Below, piece by piece: positions 25,006-35,520 of a stretch of 64,000 nt of DNA (position 1 is the first letter of the stretch; each line of letters begins with the position of its first letter). The notes under the pieces were generated by a model, which saw only the letters and a program-made list of their open reading frames with translations, was not told the DNA's origin and made no database searches. The DNA lies in the NCBI GenBank assembly GCA_963457665.1, contig OY735215.1:38887325-38951324 (forward strand). The letters run 5' to 3'. The stretch is from Thysanoteuthis rhombus (taxonomy: Eukaryota > Mollusca > Cephalopoda > Oegopsida > Thysanoteuthidae). A program made the position numbers and the translations under genes.

Positions 25006-25561
25006 TCATCATCATCATCCGTCTTTTAATATCCATTATTGGACACAGACCTTCCCCAGGATTCACCACACCTTTCTACCATGGGCATTGTGGAGCCAAT
25101 ACTTTCTGAATTTGTCTAGTTCGTCTCTCCATCTTGTGTCCTGCCAGCCTCAGTTAAGCATGTGACCTTTTAGGATCCATGCTGTGAATCGAGTAGTCTA
25201 GCGGTCATCTACCATTCTTGCAACATGACTAGCCCATTGCCATTTGAGTTTTCTAGTGGATTCAATGATGTCTTGAACTTCTGTTTTCTCCTTGATAGAC
25301 AATGCTGTTTTGTGATCTCTCCATGTGAGGTGGAGCATGATTCTTTTATGAATGCGTTGCATGCTTTTCATTCTGCGGGTTAGTCTTGGTAAGGTTCCAT
25401 GTTTCAGCTCCATAGGTGACTATCAGGAGCATGCATTGGTTAAATACCCTTCTTTTTAGGAATCATGGGATCTTCTTGTTTTAGAAGGTAGAGCTTACTC
25501 TGTCAAAGGCTTGCCATCCTAGAGTGATTCTTTGCTTGATTTCTTCTTCTTTTGAGGGTTT
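25006..25561 (-). mobile_element. RTE-type LINE fragment (copy 7, left arm of head-to-head pair)
   Basis: Minus-strand RTE 3' half. The ATCATCATC triplet tail lies at the outer (left) end. Going 5' on the minus strand are ARMVDDR, KLKWQWASHVARM, MQRIHKRIMLHLTWRDHKTA, the YGAETWNLTK-like block, and at the innermost end an EEEIKQRITLG-type segment. A 71-codon frame survives at 25198-25413; the rest is broken by shifts. It abuts copy 8 with no measurable spacer. It looks more CpG-depleted than copy 8, which may mean it is older. Confidence 0.9.
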
Positions 25562-26012
25562 AATCCTAAAAAGAAAGGTGTATAACCAATGCATTCTCCC
25601 AATAGTCATTTATGGAGCTGAAACATGGAACCTAACCAAGAGATAGATCCATAAATTGAGAACTATGCAACGTGCACATGAAAGAAATATGCTGGGCCTC
25701 ACACGGAGAGACCACAAGACAGCACAGTACATCTGGGAAAAGACAAGAGTCAGGGACATCATAGAATTCATAAAAGATCTCAAATGGCAGTGGACTGGCC
25801 ATATTGCAAGAATAGTGGACAACCGATGGACATCGCGGCTCACAACATTGATCCCCCGAGATCACATGTGCAACCACGGTCGGCAGAATATTAGATGGAG
25901 AGACGAGCTAGACAAATTCAGAAAGTACTGGCTCCGCGACGTCCATGATAGAGAAGTGTGGCGAATCCTGAGGAAAGTCTATGTCTAACGACGGACGTTG
26001 AAAGAATGATGA
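25562..26012 (+). mobile_element. RTE-type LINE fragment (copy 8, right arm of head-to-head pair)
   Basis: Plus-strand RTE 3' half. It starts at an ILKRKVYNQCILPIV segment, then IYGAETWNLTKR, HKLRTMQRAHERNMLGL, RRDHKTAQYIWEKTRVRDI, DLKWQWTGHIARIVDNRW and RWRDELDKFRKYWLRD, and ends near ACGACGGACGTT with a decayed ATGATGATA tail. A 110-codon frame (25656-25988) is intact over the C-terminal region. It is inverted relative to copy 7, with 3' ends pointing outward. Confidence 0.9.
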
Positions 26013-26735
26013 TAACAATGACCCATTTCAGACCCATTTCGAAACTATTGCTGCAAAGCAATCCATCTTGGGCGTGGAGCTAGCAACTCCACACCATAAA
26101 AACCCTACTTGCCACAGAAACTACAATATGGCCCTATGCTCCACAAAGTGTCTACAGGAAAGGAAGAAAAACAGATTTGCCATTTGTTTTCTTTTTAATC
26201 ATAGTCGCTGTCTTTGGAGTCACCGCAAGGTCCATAACCTTCTGATGACAAATGTAACAAGACCCATCCTGCTCTTTCCATTCTAGGCTTTCTGGTATTT
26301 TGATACCATACCCAATTAGAATTACCGTCAGATCTCCACATTTTCAGAAGAATGTTAGATGGTTGAAGTATCAAAACAATCGTAAATACCGGAAAGCCAA
26401 GAACGATTGCAGAAAGAGCAGAGCAAGTGCTAGTTAGGGAGAGAATTATACGATTATTCTACTTATTTGTATGTGTGACCATTACATTTTCTTACTCTTA
26501 TTCATTCTCCTGATATTTTCCACCCTTTCCCTACATGCAATGTAATGAACAAGGGTAAGAATGGAAGAAGGTGCTTATGTTTTGATGGGTGCAAAAGGGA
26601 CTTAGCCTTCACCTTAACTGTCATTATTATTATTTTCATTACTCCTCTTTCACAAGTCTGAAGCCTAATTATTATAGTAGTCGTTGACCACAGAAATATA
26701 GACAGAAAGCAAAAGTAATCAATAATAATAATACG
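26013..26735. other. unassigned DNA
   Basis: A 72-codon frame at 26068-26286 has no recognisable motif. Short ATTATTATT and AATAATAATA runs lie near 26623 and 26720. No family assigned. Confidence 0.45.
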
Positions 26736-26880
26736 TCTGGTCAGTCACTCGTTAGAAATCATCACGCAACTAACATCTTTTGGGAGCAGGCCATGTTTGG
26801 GCTATTCAATTAGAAATTCAGAAAGAGGGTTGATCAATGAATAGGTTACTAATCTCGCATTAAAACCCTGGGGTGGGGAT
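26736..26880 (+). repeat. dispersed repeat A, partial copy
   Basis: Carries the signature blocks of repeat A: GGTCAGTCACTCGTTAGAAA, AACATCTTTTGGGAGCA, TTCAATTAGAAATT and GATCAATGAATAGGTTACT. Only about the first third of the unit is present before an A/T run at 26881-26903. Confidence 0.65.
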
Positions 26881-27009
26881 AAAAAAAAAAAATTTTTTTT
26901 TTCAATTCTCCTTACTCATTGGGAGGAGTGTCTGAGCATGAAATTTCAAATTTCCACTATGATCATTAAGAGCAGGGTGAAGTCCAGATAAATAGATACA
27001 TAGATAATA

Positions 27010-27055
27010 CATACATATATATATATATATACATATATACATACATATATATAAA
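27010..27055. repeat. TA/CATA microsatellite
   Basis: ATACATATATATATATATATAC-type alternation over about 45 bp, slightly interrupted. Confidence 0.85.
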
Positions 27056-27130
27056 TGCCAGAACACATGAATAACCTAAACCCAGCAACAGCGATTAAAC
27101 TGATTATAGGTAGATAAAATAGAGAGATAA

Positions 27131-27508
27131 GGAAACCCAAAAGACCTCAACAACTACAGGCCTATAAGCCTACTCAACTGTGTATACTAACTCTTCACAA
27201 AGGTGATCACTAACTGAATCACAAAAACTCTTGATGAAAACTAACCACGAGAGCAAGCTGGCTTCAGAAGAAGCTACTCAACCATGGACCACCTCCATTC
27301 GATAAATCAGCTGAAAGAAAAAGCAGCAGAATATAAACTACAACTCGCTGTAGCATTTATCGACTTCAAAAAAGTGTTTGACTCAGTAGAAATCCCAAAG
27401 GTCATGGAGCTGATGCCTCGACAAGCTGTAGATCCAGCATATGTCAATGTACTGAAACATGTGTACGATCACAGCAGCTCCTTCATCAGGCTACATAGAG
27501 ATTATATA
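27131..27508 (+). mobile_element. RTE-type LINE fragment, RT fingers/palm (copy 9)
   Basis: Plus-strand segment from the front half of the RTE reverse transcriptase. Visible are DLNNYRPISLLN (motif 1 region), STMDHLHSINQLKEKAAEY, and AFIDFKKVFDSVE, whose first D is the motif A catalytic aspartate, followed by YVNVLKHVYDHSSSFIRLHRD. Two stops lie in the first third; the frame is open from about 27284 to 27562. Unlike most copies here it lacks the 3' end, so it is an internal fragment. It is not continuous with copies 7 and 8. Confidence 0.88.
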
Positions 27509-28860
27509 CAGTCTAGTAAATTAAATGGTTTGATATTTTTTCTACTTGTGCGCCGTTTTTAACATCAAGTGGGCAAGTTTGTGAAACTTTAATATCAAGA
27601 AAGTTGGTTATTTCAAAGACTATTATCAAAAAGTAAATATATCTTACTTATTGGTGATAAGAAAGATAAAAAATTTCACCTTGTGTAAAAATAGATTATA
27701 AACTTACTCTTCTTATCTAGGATAACATTTTTTTTACAGATCATTAAATGATTTCATTTGTGATTTTTAAATTTAAAAGTAGCGTTAATAATAATTTATA
27801 CATAAAAAAGAAATAATTTGTTCCTTCAATACATCTTTGTATTTTTTAAATCTTGCTTTCTATTTCATTTCAGCTTCAGAAAATAAACAAAGCTGCTGAC
27901 ACAAAATTGTTAATCACTCCCAGCATAGTTCAGATGAGTTTCAGAAATGAATTTGCTGAAAATCCTCCTCTAGTTCAAATTTGAACTCAGAGGGTTTGGA
28001 ATTTTCAAGGTGTAATATTTTTGTGGTTTTTTATAATAAAGTATGAAATATTTACAATATTAGATTTTAAAAAGATGCGTTGATTTCTCCCTGTTCCTCT
28101 CTCAAGTAACCACTGTTCTCCCTCTTACTCTCTGAGCCTCTCTATAAAACATACAAAAACTGAGCACAAAAATTTGCATACTTGAAAATAAATTTTGAGA
28201 TGAATTTTTATTGTAAATCAATCACCCCCAGTGAAAACATATCTTGAGAAGTGATTTCCAAAATCTAACTTGCTAAAAACCAGCCCAGGTGAAAACCACT
28301 GAAATAAACAAGGGCTTTTTTATATTGTCAAACTCCGAGAGCTTGATTCCATGACATCATATATCAATCCACGTTTTATTTTTTCTTCCTTTTTTTCATC
28401 TCTACTGTATTTCTTTCTTCACTGTTCTCAGCCCAAACTGTAAATAGTAGAAACTTGACACTTGGTGCACACACTTCCTTCAATAAGTAGGAAAAAAAAT
28501 TTTTTTTTTTCTAAATTCAGATTGACGGCTAAAATACATGTAATCAGAATGGAGTTTGACCCTGAAGGCTTGTTCCGTGTGATATTTTCAGCAAATTTAA
28601 TTATTATAAATGATCTCATTGATTTGCGTAACTGTTCTAAAAATGCACTTTGAAATTACCCAGTAGAATGATAAGTTTTCAATATTTGAGGCTTCATACT
28701 GCCTTTTGTATCAGCTGACACTTGGATTTGATCACCTGATGACTAAAATATGGTTCACTTATTATACTTCAGTTATCTCTTATTCATCTCACTATGTACA
28801 GTGGCGATGCTATGGCCTTTCAATTGATCAAACATAGCCATCAAAGATGGCAAAGGGTTC
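27509..28860. other. unassigned AT-rich DNA (includes right end of hAT candidate at 28301)
   Basis: No coding motif. The overlapping frames at 28428-28653 are AT-rich chance frames over an A/T run at 28494-28510. A short TTTG tetranucleotide run begins at about 28887. Confidence 0.45.
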
Positions 28861-29600
28861 TATCTATATTTTATTTGTGCATATGTTTGTTTGTTTGTTT
28901 GTTTGTTTGTCTGTTCCAGCATTCCTGGCCGTACTGTTTTGTTTAAAATTAGCATCACTACTCCACTAAACCCCTTCTTGTGTTTTGGGGTTTATTTTTC
29001 AGGAAAAAAATGCTTTTTTGAACTTTTGGGGGGGGCCTTATTCTGATTGGTTAATTTGATTATGTGTTCCAGCACTCCTGGCCATACCTTTTTATCTGCA
29101 GACTTGGAAATTGGTATCAGCACTCTGCTTGACCCCTTCTAAAAATGTTTTTTTAGTTTTTGGAAACCTTTTGGGGGTCTTATTCTAACGGAATTATCAT
29201 TGACATTATTAATAACATCTCCAGGATCAAGATGTTTTTGTTTTTTTTACTTTATTTTATATGTTTCCCCAGTGAAAAACACCAGTGATGTCATGAATAG
29301 AATTTTAGATATAAGTGAAAATTTATCATACAGATATATGCACACACTTATTCAATTCTAATAGATAAATACATTTATACAAAAAATGTTTTTTTGTAAT
29401 TTTTCATTTATTGTACATACAATACAAAAGTAATCATCTTCACTTGGAATTGAATTTGGAGTGAAGTTTAACCCTGCAGCAGCTAGACGTGTTTATATTT
29501 ATTCTTCAACATAATTTTTTTTCACTTGACTTAAAATTGTGCTGTTATGGTTGTTCAGTTATTGACTGTTATCAAGTTGATATTTATTCTCTCTTTGTAC
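28861..29600 (+). repeat. dispersed repeat B, copy 2 with internal duplication
   Basis: Two successive units start at about 28910 (TTCCAGCATTCCTGGCCGTA) and 29067 (TTCCAGCACTCCTGGCCATA). Each continues through an ACTCCACT- or CACTCTGC-containing block into GGGGGCCTTATTCT or similar. The second reaches ACACCAGTGATGTCAT as in copy 1. The repeat is interrupted at about 29301-29456 by a separate 152-bp sequence and then resumes with TTTATTCTTCAACATAATTT. Confidence 0.6.
29301..29456. repeat. 152-bp repeat G, copy 1
   Basis: This matches 31217-31372 almost base for base (only a handful of differences seen by eye), in the same orientation. It sits inside repeat B and may be flanked by GAATTT on both sides. 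Its ends contain a short inverted motif (AAGTGAA near the left, TTCACTT near the right). No coding capacity. Confidence 0.65.
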
Positions 29601-30250
29601 AATAGACCTAAAATCTGTTTTATTCAATGTAGATGCTTACTTGAACTATCTAAATGAAAATCTATAGATCCCCAAATTGAAGTATATTAAGGCATCTTTC
29701 CAATGAATCTATCTCCAGCTTTTTTTCATCAAGTAAATAAAACGATCATTTCATTGTTCTAGTTTTAATTCCTCTTACAACTGTTGCTTTTTATCACAAC
29801 ACTCAAAAATTGGTCCGTAAACTTTTCATTATTACTGATAGTTCATCACAAGTTTCATTCCATCCCATTATTGATATTTTTATCATCAAAACTTTGACCC
29901 TAGAGTGGAAGAATGCAGTGTTACAGACATAAAAACAAGAAACAGACACACTATTCATTATACGTAAACTCTCCTATGAACAGACTAATAGTGAGGAGCA
30001 AGTATCCGTTAATGCATAATTCAATCTTTGATAAAACGTCTACTTTAGTGGCTGCGGCTGTTCATACAGATAGAATTTTTTTTTTCCTAAATAAAGCACA
30101 GAATTCCGAAGATTTACTAAGGTCATATATTCTCACACACTCACGCACGACTTGCTTCTCCTAAAAAGGTTACTCTTTCTCAGAAACAAAGGTCAGATTC
30201 AGTCAATGAAGTTCATACTACTTTACAACTCATGTTGTCTTTGCGTAGCT
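29601..30250. other. unassigned DNA
   Basis: A partial match to the tandem unit at 30845-31040 may lie at about 29745-29880. Nothing else recognised. Confidence 0.4.
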
Positions 30251-30640
30251 CGGTATCAGACTGTCAGTCGTAGGAGATCCACCAACAAAGGCCTGCAAGA
30301 TAAGCTTGCTGATCATTGCTATACAACGTACGTCCTGATCCATCCTTTTTTTTTCCATATGATTTAGCAGTTTTAGCAATTTGGTATCAGACCGTGATGG
30401 AGATTCGATGAGGATTGAACCCACTAACAACAGTCAGCAAGATTAGCTTGTTTATCATTGCTATGTGATGTGCACTCTGATCTATATGACTAATTGACAA
30501 GCATAACTTGGTACCAGACCATCAATAATAAGAGATCCGATTGGAATTAAACCAACTTACAACGGCCAGCAAGTTTAGCTCACTGATCATTGTTTTGTGA
30601 CATACATCTTGATCAAATTCTTTTTCATGTGATCTACTCA
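30251..30640 (-). repeat. three tandem ~128-bp units with tRNA-like B box
   Basis: Three degenerate units begin with GGTATCAGAC, GGTATCAGACC and GGTACCAGACC (about 30251, 30382 and 30511). Each contains a CAGCAAG(A/T)TTAGCT-like block and TGATCATTG. Read on the minus strand the middle unit has a good B-box-like GGGTTCAATCC (30411-30421), weaker in the others, and an upstream AGCTAATCTTGCTG segment. This suggests an amplified tRNA-derived unit. The direction is inferred from the B box. Confidence 0.55.
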
Positions 30641-30844
30641 GTGGAAAAAATTCTCAGAAAGATTTCAATTGAGATTGGTTTGTTTTCGAGGGAATACTGA
30701 ATTCATTTACTGGGAAGAGTGTATAGCTTGGAATAAATGATTGGTTGGAGGTATTTTTATCTGCAAAACTTTTACCCCAGTGTGGAAAAGTCCCGTGTTA
30801 TGGAAAGCAAATTAAGAAAATCACACTATTCATTATTAGAGTAG

Positions 30845-31045
30845 AGTTGATGACTAGTTTTGCCTTATCTTATTATTGTTGCCTGAAGCATTTTTACTAT
30901 CATTGTTTTATCACTAGTTTCCCTTGATCTTTTTAATTTTGCCTTTTAGGTAAAGCATTTTGACTATCATTGTTTTATAACTAGTTTTACTCCATCTTAT
31001 TTTGTTGCACTTAGATGAAGCATTTTCACAATAATTTTTTGTCAA
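30845..31045. repeat. short tandem repeat, ~65-70-bp unit, about three units
   Basis: The order GAAGCATTTTTACTATCATTG, TTTTATCACTAGTTT and CCATCTTATTTTGTTG repeats at about 30888, 30955 and 31015, getting shorter and more diverged. Similar text appears near 31390-31460. Confidence 0.5.
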
Positions 31046-31129
31046 ACTCCAAAACTGGAATTGATGTTATCTTTCTACCATAACAAGAACAAGAACAATC
31101 CTCATCAAAATAAGGGGTGTAAGCTGATA

Positions 31130-31216
31130 TTGAAAATTCATATTCTCTTACCGTGATTCGAACTCACAACAAACTGATTGAGAGGATGCTGTCTTACTGA
31201 CCTAGCTAAATTCATA
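31130..31216 (-). repeat. tRNA-derived SINE-like unit
   Basis: On the minus strand: TTAGCTAGGTCAGTAAGACA (about 31191-31210) as A-box region and GAGTTCGAATC (31152-31162) as a near-perfect B box. The GGTAAGAGAATATG text follows. This is a good Pol III promoter layout for a tRNA-like SINE head, perhaps tRNA-Lys/Thr-like, but the cloverleaf is not intact. It lies directly beside the second copy of repeat G. Confidence 0.6.
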
Positions 31217-31372
31217 AGTTTTAGATATAAATGAAAATTTATCATACAGATATATGCACACACTTATTCAATTCTAATAGATAAATACATTTATACAAAA
31301 AATGTTTTTTTATAATTTTTCATTTATTGTACATACAATACAAAAGTAATCATCTTCAGTTGGAATTTCACT
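31217..31372. repeat. 152-bp repeat G, copy 2
   Basis: Near-identical to 29301-29456 in the same orientation, about 1.9 kb away. The surroundings differ (repeat B there, a SINE-like unit here), so this is not simply a longer segmental duplication. Confidence 0.65.
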
Positions 31373-32650
31373 GTTAATATTTTATTATTTTCTCAACTCC
31401 ATCTCATTACTTTTACTTTTTAGATTAAATATTTGCACTATCATTATCAACACCAGTGTTCAGTATAAGAACTCAGACATTGATTTTCAAGACAGACAGA
31501 TTCTCCTCACTTTGAAGATTGGCACAACACAATCTTCTTGCCCCCATTATCTCTTTAATACATACACACACACACTCACACACTCACACACACACACACA
31601 CATGCAAATGGATGCCCACATATATATATATATATCTTTAATATATAAGTGAAAGGTGTCTGTATATTCATGCATTTGCCAGTCATGCAATAAAAAGTAC
31701 CTAAACATGGGTGGAGCCTGACAAAATTTTAGCTTGCCTACTCAATGGATCTGTGGAGAGGTTTCGAAACAAAAAGTTTTGAGAAAAATATTTTTTAAAA
31801 GGTTTTGAATCGAGAATCTATTTGCAATGTAACTAAAATGACAAAGTGAACCTACTTTCTACTCATGTACATATCATCTTATTTTATATGTCTATGTATG
31901 ATTCTTTCAGGGGTTTAAAGTAAGGGGACTGCCCCCCCCTCTTTAACAGGTCAACAATGAAGGAAGCTTTTTCCCAAATAAAAATTGAAATAAAAAGATA
32001 TAATAAAAAAAAGCATTTTTTAAAGAGGGACAGACTATTTATAATGTAACTATGATGCAAAATTGGACCCTTATTTTCCATTCAATGTATACATATGCAT
32101 ATATATAGATATACTTACTGAATAACCCATCCATGGAACAGGTATTCAGCTTGTATATTGCTTTAGTGGTTGAGATAGCTACAAACTTCATATCAGTGTT
32201 TGCGGTCAGTGTTTAAACACCGGCATAAAACCAAGATCTCAATTATTGATTTTCAAGATAAACAGACAGTTTGGAAACTGATGCAACACAATCTACCCCA
32301 CTTTGACCACGTATCATAGTAGGTTACTCTTCATAAATATCATGAACTGGTGATGTGATCTTTGTTTAGAGGGTGTGTTTGAACAGTAAAAAGTCTCACA
32401 GCACAATCCAAAATATATATTGTCAAGGACTAAAAATAATTTTGAATGAATATTTCTTGGACTCTAGAACAATAGCCAAAACATTGGGTGCGTCTCAGCC
32501 CAGAATTGAATATATAAACCAAATATGCAAAGAATTTATTTCAATCAAACAATTTTTTGGTGGTGGCATTGGAGACGGAGGGGATATTAAGTAAATATGA
32601 GTAATGTTGTTTTTTTTTAATTAATATTGCCACAAATAAATTGGCTGCAA
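31373..32650. other. unassigned DNA with AC and TA microsatellites
   Basis: An AC-rich tract with CTCACACACTC interruptions lies at about 31561-31602 and a TA tract at about 31620-31636. A TATATATAGATATA stretch lies near 32097. The short frame at 32373-32594 has no recognisable motif. Confidence 0.5.
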
Positions 32651-32654
32651 AAAT

Positions 32655-32850
32655 AGATAGGAAAATGACTGTGAATTTTTTTATCCATTGCAAATATTGA
32701 AGTCACTCTCCAAAAATAGAGAGTTCCCATAAAACCTTCCGTAAGCCAGAATAATAGATTTACAAATAACTGCAAATTTTTTTATCCATTGTAAATATTG
32801 AAGTTGTTATCTGAAAATAGAGAGTTCCCATAAAATCTTTTGTAAGTCGA
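32655..32850. repeat. ~100-bp tandem duplication
   Basis: Two adjacent units share TTTTTTTATCCATTG, AAATATTGAAGT, AAAATAGAGAGTTCCCATAA and a TAAG(C/T)C end, roughly 80-85% alike by eye. Confidence 0.65.
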
Positions 32851-32979
32851 AAGGCTATTATCATTAATTTATATTGGAAAATTTTTTCTGCATTCCCAGA
32901 CTCCAAATATGGTGATAATGGTATGTTCAAAGTGATGAGAGGAACAGGTGACTGAGGTGTGGAGTAAGAGAGAAAAAGG

Positions 32980-33640
32980 GTACACAACTGAACCCCCACT
33001 AAAAACCCATTTAGGAAGGAGGTGGGTAAAATAATGTTCTTGTTAGACATAATACGGAGTAAATGTTCAAATTTTCAGCCCTCTAGCTTCATTGGGGCTC
33101 ACTGTATATGTGATACATATATAGCCAATCAGCTGGTAAGACCTATTTGAAAACTGAAAAAACCTATGTTGACAGTTTTGGTTAACAGTTAGTAAAAATG
33201 ATAACAGGTCTGATTAGTCACTCAATAGAAACCGTCACGTGCTCAACATCTTTTGGCAGCATGCTCTGTGATCAATTAAAAAATTGGAAAAAGACAGATC
33301 AATGAATAAGTTACTACTCTCACCTGCTGGGCAGTGATCAATAAAAAGTCTGAATTTTCAAAGAAAACACGTGTGAATGCTGCTGGACACAAATTAAGGG
33401 ACCAATGTAGCATAAACTTACATTGCAAATTGAAGCCCCACTAAAACCTACTTAGGGTGGAATTAAAAAAAAACAATTTTTCTGGACATGATAAGGAGTA
33501 AATGCTCAACTTTTCAGCCCTCTAGCTCTATCAGTATGACTTGAATGTGCAGTACATACACAGCCAATCAGCCAACCAGACCAGGTTAAAGCTGAAGAAA
33601 CCTTTGTTGATAGTTTTGGTTGAAATTTTCAGCCAGTAGA
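32980..33640 (+). repeat. dispersed repeat A, tandem copies
   Basis: The block GGAGTAAATG(T/C)TCAA.TTTTCAGC starts twice, at about 33055 and 33494, giving a ~440-bp unit. Within it are CACTCAATAGAAACCGTCAC, CAACATCTTTTGGCAGCATG, GATCAATTAAAAAATTGG, AGTGATCAATAAAAAGTCTG and AGCCAATCAGC..GACC. The same blocks define copies at 26.7, 40.1, 41.7-42.9 and 59.7-60.2 kb. No protein is conserved. Confidence 0.65.
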
Positions 33641-33744
33641 GTCTTGGAGTATTAGGGGGAGATGCTGTCACTTGATCTCCAGTTATAGCCACTAGTCACT
33701 GCTTGTGTGAAAACCCAGTAAAAATAATAATGATAAACTCATGA

Positions 33745-34150
33745 TGTTGCACAAGGCTCTACACCCCAGAAATGATGCAGACAGATGGTATGTAAAGAGA
33801 AAAGAAGGCAGCAAAGAACACATCAACATTAAAGACTGTCTCTAAATGGCCAAAACAGGACTGGAAAAGTATGCGCAAGCATGCAGTGAAAATATTACGA
33901 GATGCACACGAAGCAGTGAAACAAAGGAAAAATTAAAAGGCAGCAAAGGAGTGAGTACTAGTGAGAAGAACAAAATGGGAACAGAAAAAGCTGCATGAAG
34001 ATTTCAAAAGACAGAAAATATAGTAAGCAAGCAATCATGGACAAGGCTATGCTAAGGACACATGAAGAGAGAAACAGCTCTCCTCATCATGGCAGTTCAA
34101 AACAAATGCATTAGAACAAACTCTTTACCCACAAATGATATCAAACAACA
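33745..34150 (+). mobile_element. C-terminal fragment of a second LINE family
   Basis: Plus-strand translation gives KALHPRNDADRWYVKRKEGS, KDCL..AKTGLEKYA and, after frame breaks, GHMKRETALLIMAVQNKCIR. These match the '(L)HPR.D.DRLYV.RKEGG' and 'LKRETESLI.AAQ..AIRT' blocks found near the C-terminus of a widespread group of non-LTR retrotransposon proteins, ahead of their zinc-knuckle-like CxxC region. It is not the RTE family of the other copies. Stops and shifts are present and the reverse transcriptase is missing. The clade is not settled. Confidence 0.65.
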
Positions 34151-34269
34151 TGAATATACATGAGCAATAGATAACAAAAATATTTATCTTATTCCACTTT
34201 TCCAGTAAGCTTAACCTAACAGTGGATTTTAAGTTCAATTTTATTTTTATTTCTATTCATTTACCACAC

Positions 34270-34430
34270 ATTAAGTAAACCACCCTCTGGTATAGAGGGT
34301 CATGAGTTTGATTCTCACCCAGAACTGGTTCTTTATTCTGACCCACACTGTTAATTTATATACTCACTGCTGTAAGGAACCCAGCCTGAGTTGAGTTTTG
34401 ATAAAAAATAACAATTAAAATGAAGTTAAA
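34270..34430 (+). repeat. weak tRNA-derived SINE-like unit
   Basis: A B-box-like GAGTTTGATTC (34314-34324) follows a TCTGGTATAGAGGGTCAT segment that could be a decayed tRNA anticodon arm. The A box is poor. An A-rich tail follows near 34405-34425. Confidence 0.35.
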
Positions 34431-34879
34431 TAGTTGCAAATATTGTCAAAAATTTCAAGTTATTTGATTATTTTGGTACTAATAGTTACTTAACTTGGTC
34501 CTGAGACCATACAAATTTGGTCCCAATTTGGTCTTGTGCTACAATATACATCAGCAAACCCTGTCCGTGACAGCACAGGGTTACCATGTTTTTTTTAATT
34601 TCTATAATTTTGTCACAGAATTGATCACAAGTGGACATGTTATGTATACTTTAATTACTTTTCCAACAAGAGAGAGATGAACCCTTTGAATAAGGCTAAT
34701 AATTGGATTCTAAATCAACAATGAAAACCAGACCAGTGGTTATTAGAATAAAAGTCACATTCTTTATGTAAATCTTGCAAATGAGAAAGATTCTAACTGG
34801 CAAATTGCCCACGAGTTCAGCATCAGGATTTTATTAACAAAGAAGTCAACTGTGGTTAAAACTTTGTTATTATCTTTTC

Positions 34880-35519
34880 TCTGAATTAAGTGTCACATAT
34901 GTGAGGGTCAGGGGGTGATTGGTCTCACCCTGCCGCACAGGCCTATGTTGTGTCTCCGTGCTGTCAACCGATTAGCCTAAATCATGCTGACAGAAGAACT
35001 TACTAGATAGATCTGATTTTAGAACATACTGAGATTAGAAATTAGTTGAAAACACTTAGCTCAAACCATACTGAGGGTTAAACTTAATAGATTTGAGATT
35101 AGAATAAACCAACATTAGAACTGACTGTATATCATGGTACACAGGACCCGCAGTCATATAGGACATCTTCATTTCAGCGGGGAATAATAATATCTTCAAT
35201 ACCTTTAAATAGGTTTTAGCGGCAGCAGAAAAGCGTCATGTAACCATGTGCAGTTCATTAATCAGTCTAGCCTAGCCAGCCAGTCGAGTTGGGTCAGTGC
35301 TAATATGAAAATTGATATTTGAACTTATAGTCTCTTAAATCCTCCAATGAATTATTTTTGAAAGCATTGATTGATTCAGAGGAAATAGTCTCTTCACTTG
35401 AATTTTTGAGGATAGAATGTATTTCCTATATTTGGGATTAACAAACTGACATTAGAACTTAGTTGATAACTCTCAGCTTAAACCACACTGAAAGTAAAAC
35501 ATACTCCATAGATTTAAGG

Positions 35520-35520
<1 letters not shown>
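34880..35520. repeat. unclassified repeat with internal direct duplication
   Basis: A ~90-bp segment at about 35020-35110 (GA.ATTAGAAATTAGTTGA, AGCTCAAACCATACTGA, TAGATTTGAG) is repeated at about 35430-35520 with CTCAGCTTAAACCACACTGA and TAGATTTAAGG. The two flank ~320 bp of other DNA. Spacing and identity fit either an old composite element or a local duplication. No coding motif. Confidence 0.45.

Larger units (their letters stand above)
24846..28301. mobile_element. hAT-type DNA transposon, candidate outer boundaries
   Basis: The left end reads CAGTTGTTTTCAAACTTTG and continues with an AAGGACCCCCA block, the classic look of a hAT terminal repeat. The best partner is at the right, where the minus strand reads CAGTGGTTTTCACCTGGGC (ending at 28301). 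The ends match over about CAGT.GTTTTCA. The 8-bp flanks (CTGTAAAA and AAATAAAC) do not match well, so the pairing is uncertain. No hAT transposase is visible inside. The interval instead holds RTE fragments, a repeat A copy and microsatellites, so a short non-autonomous element enlarged by later insertions is one reading. Confidence 0.35.
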
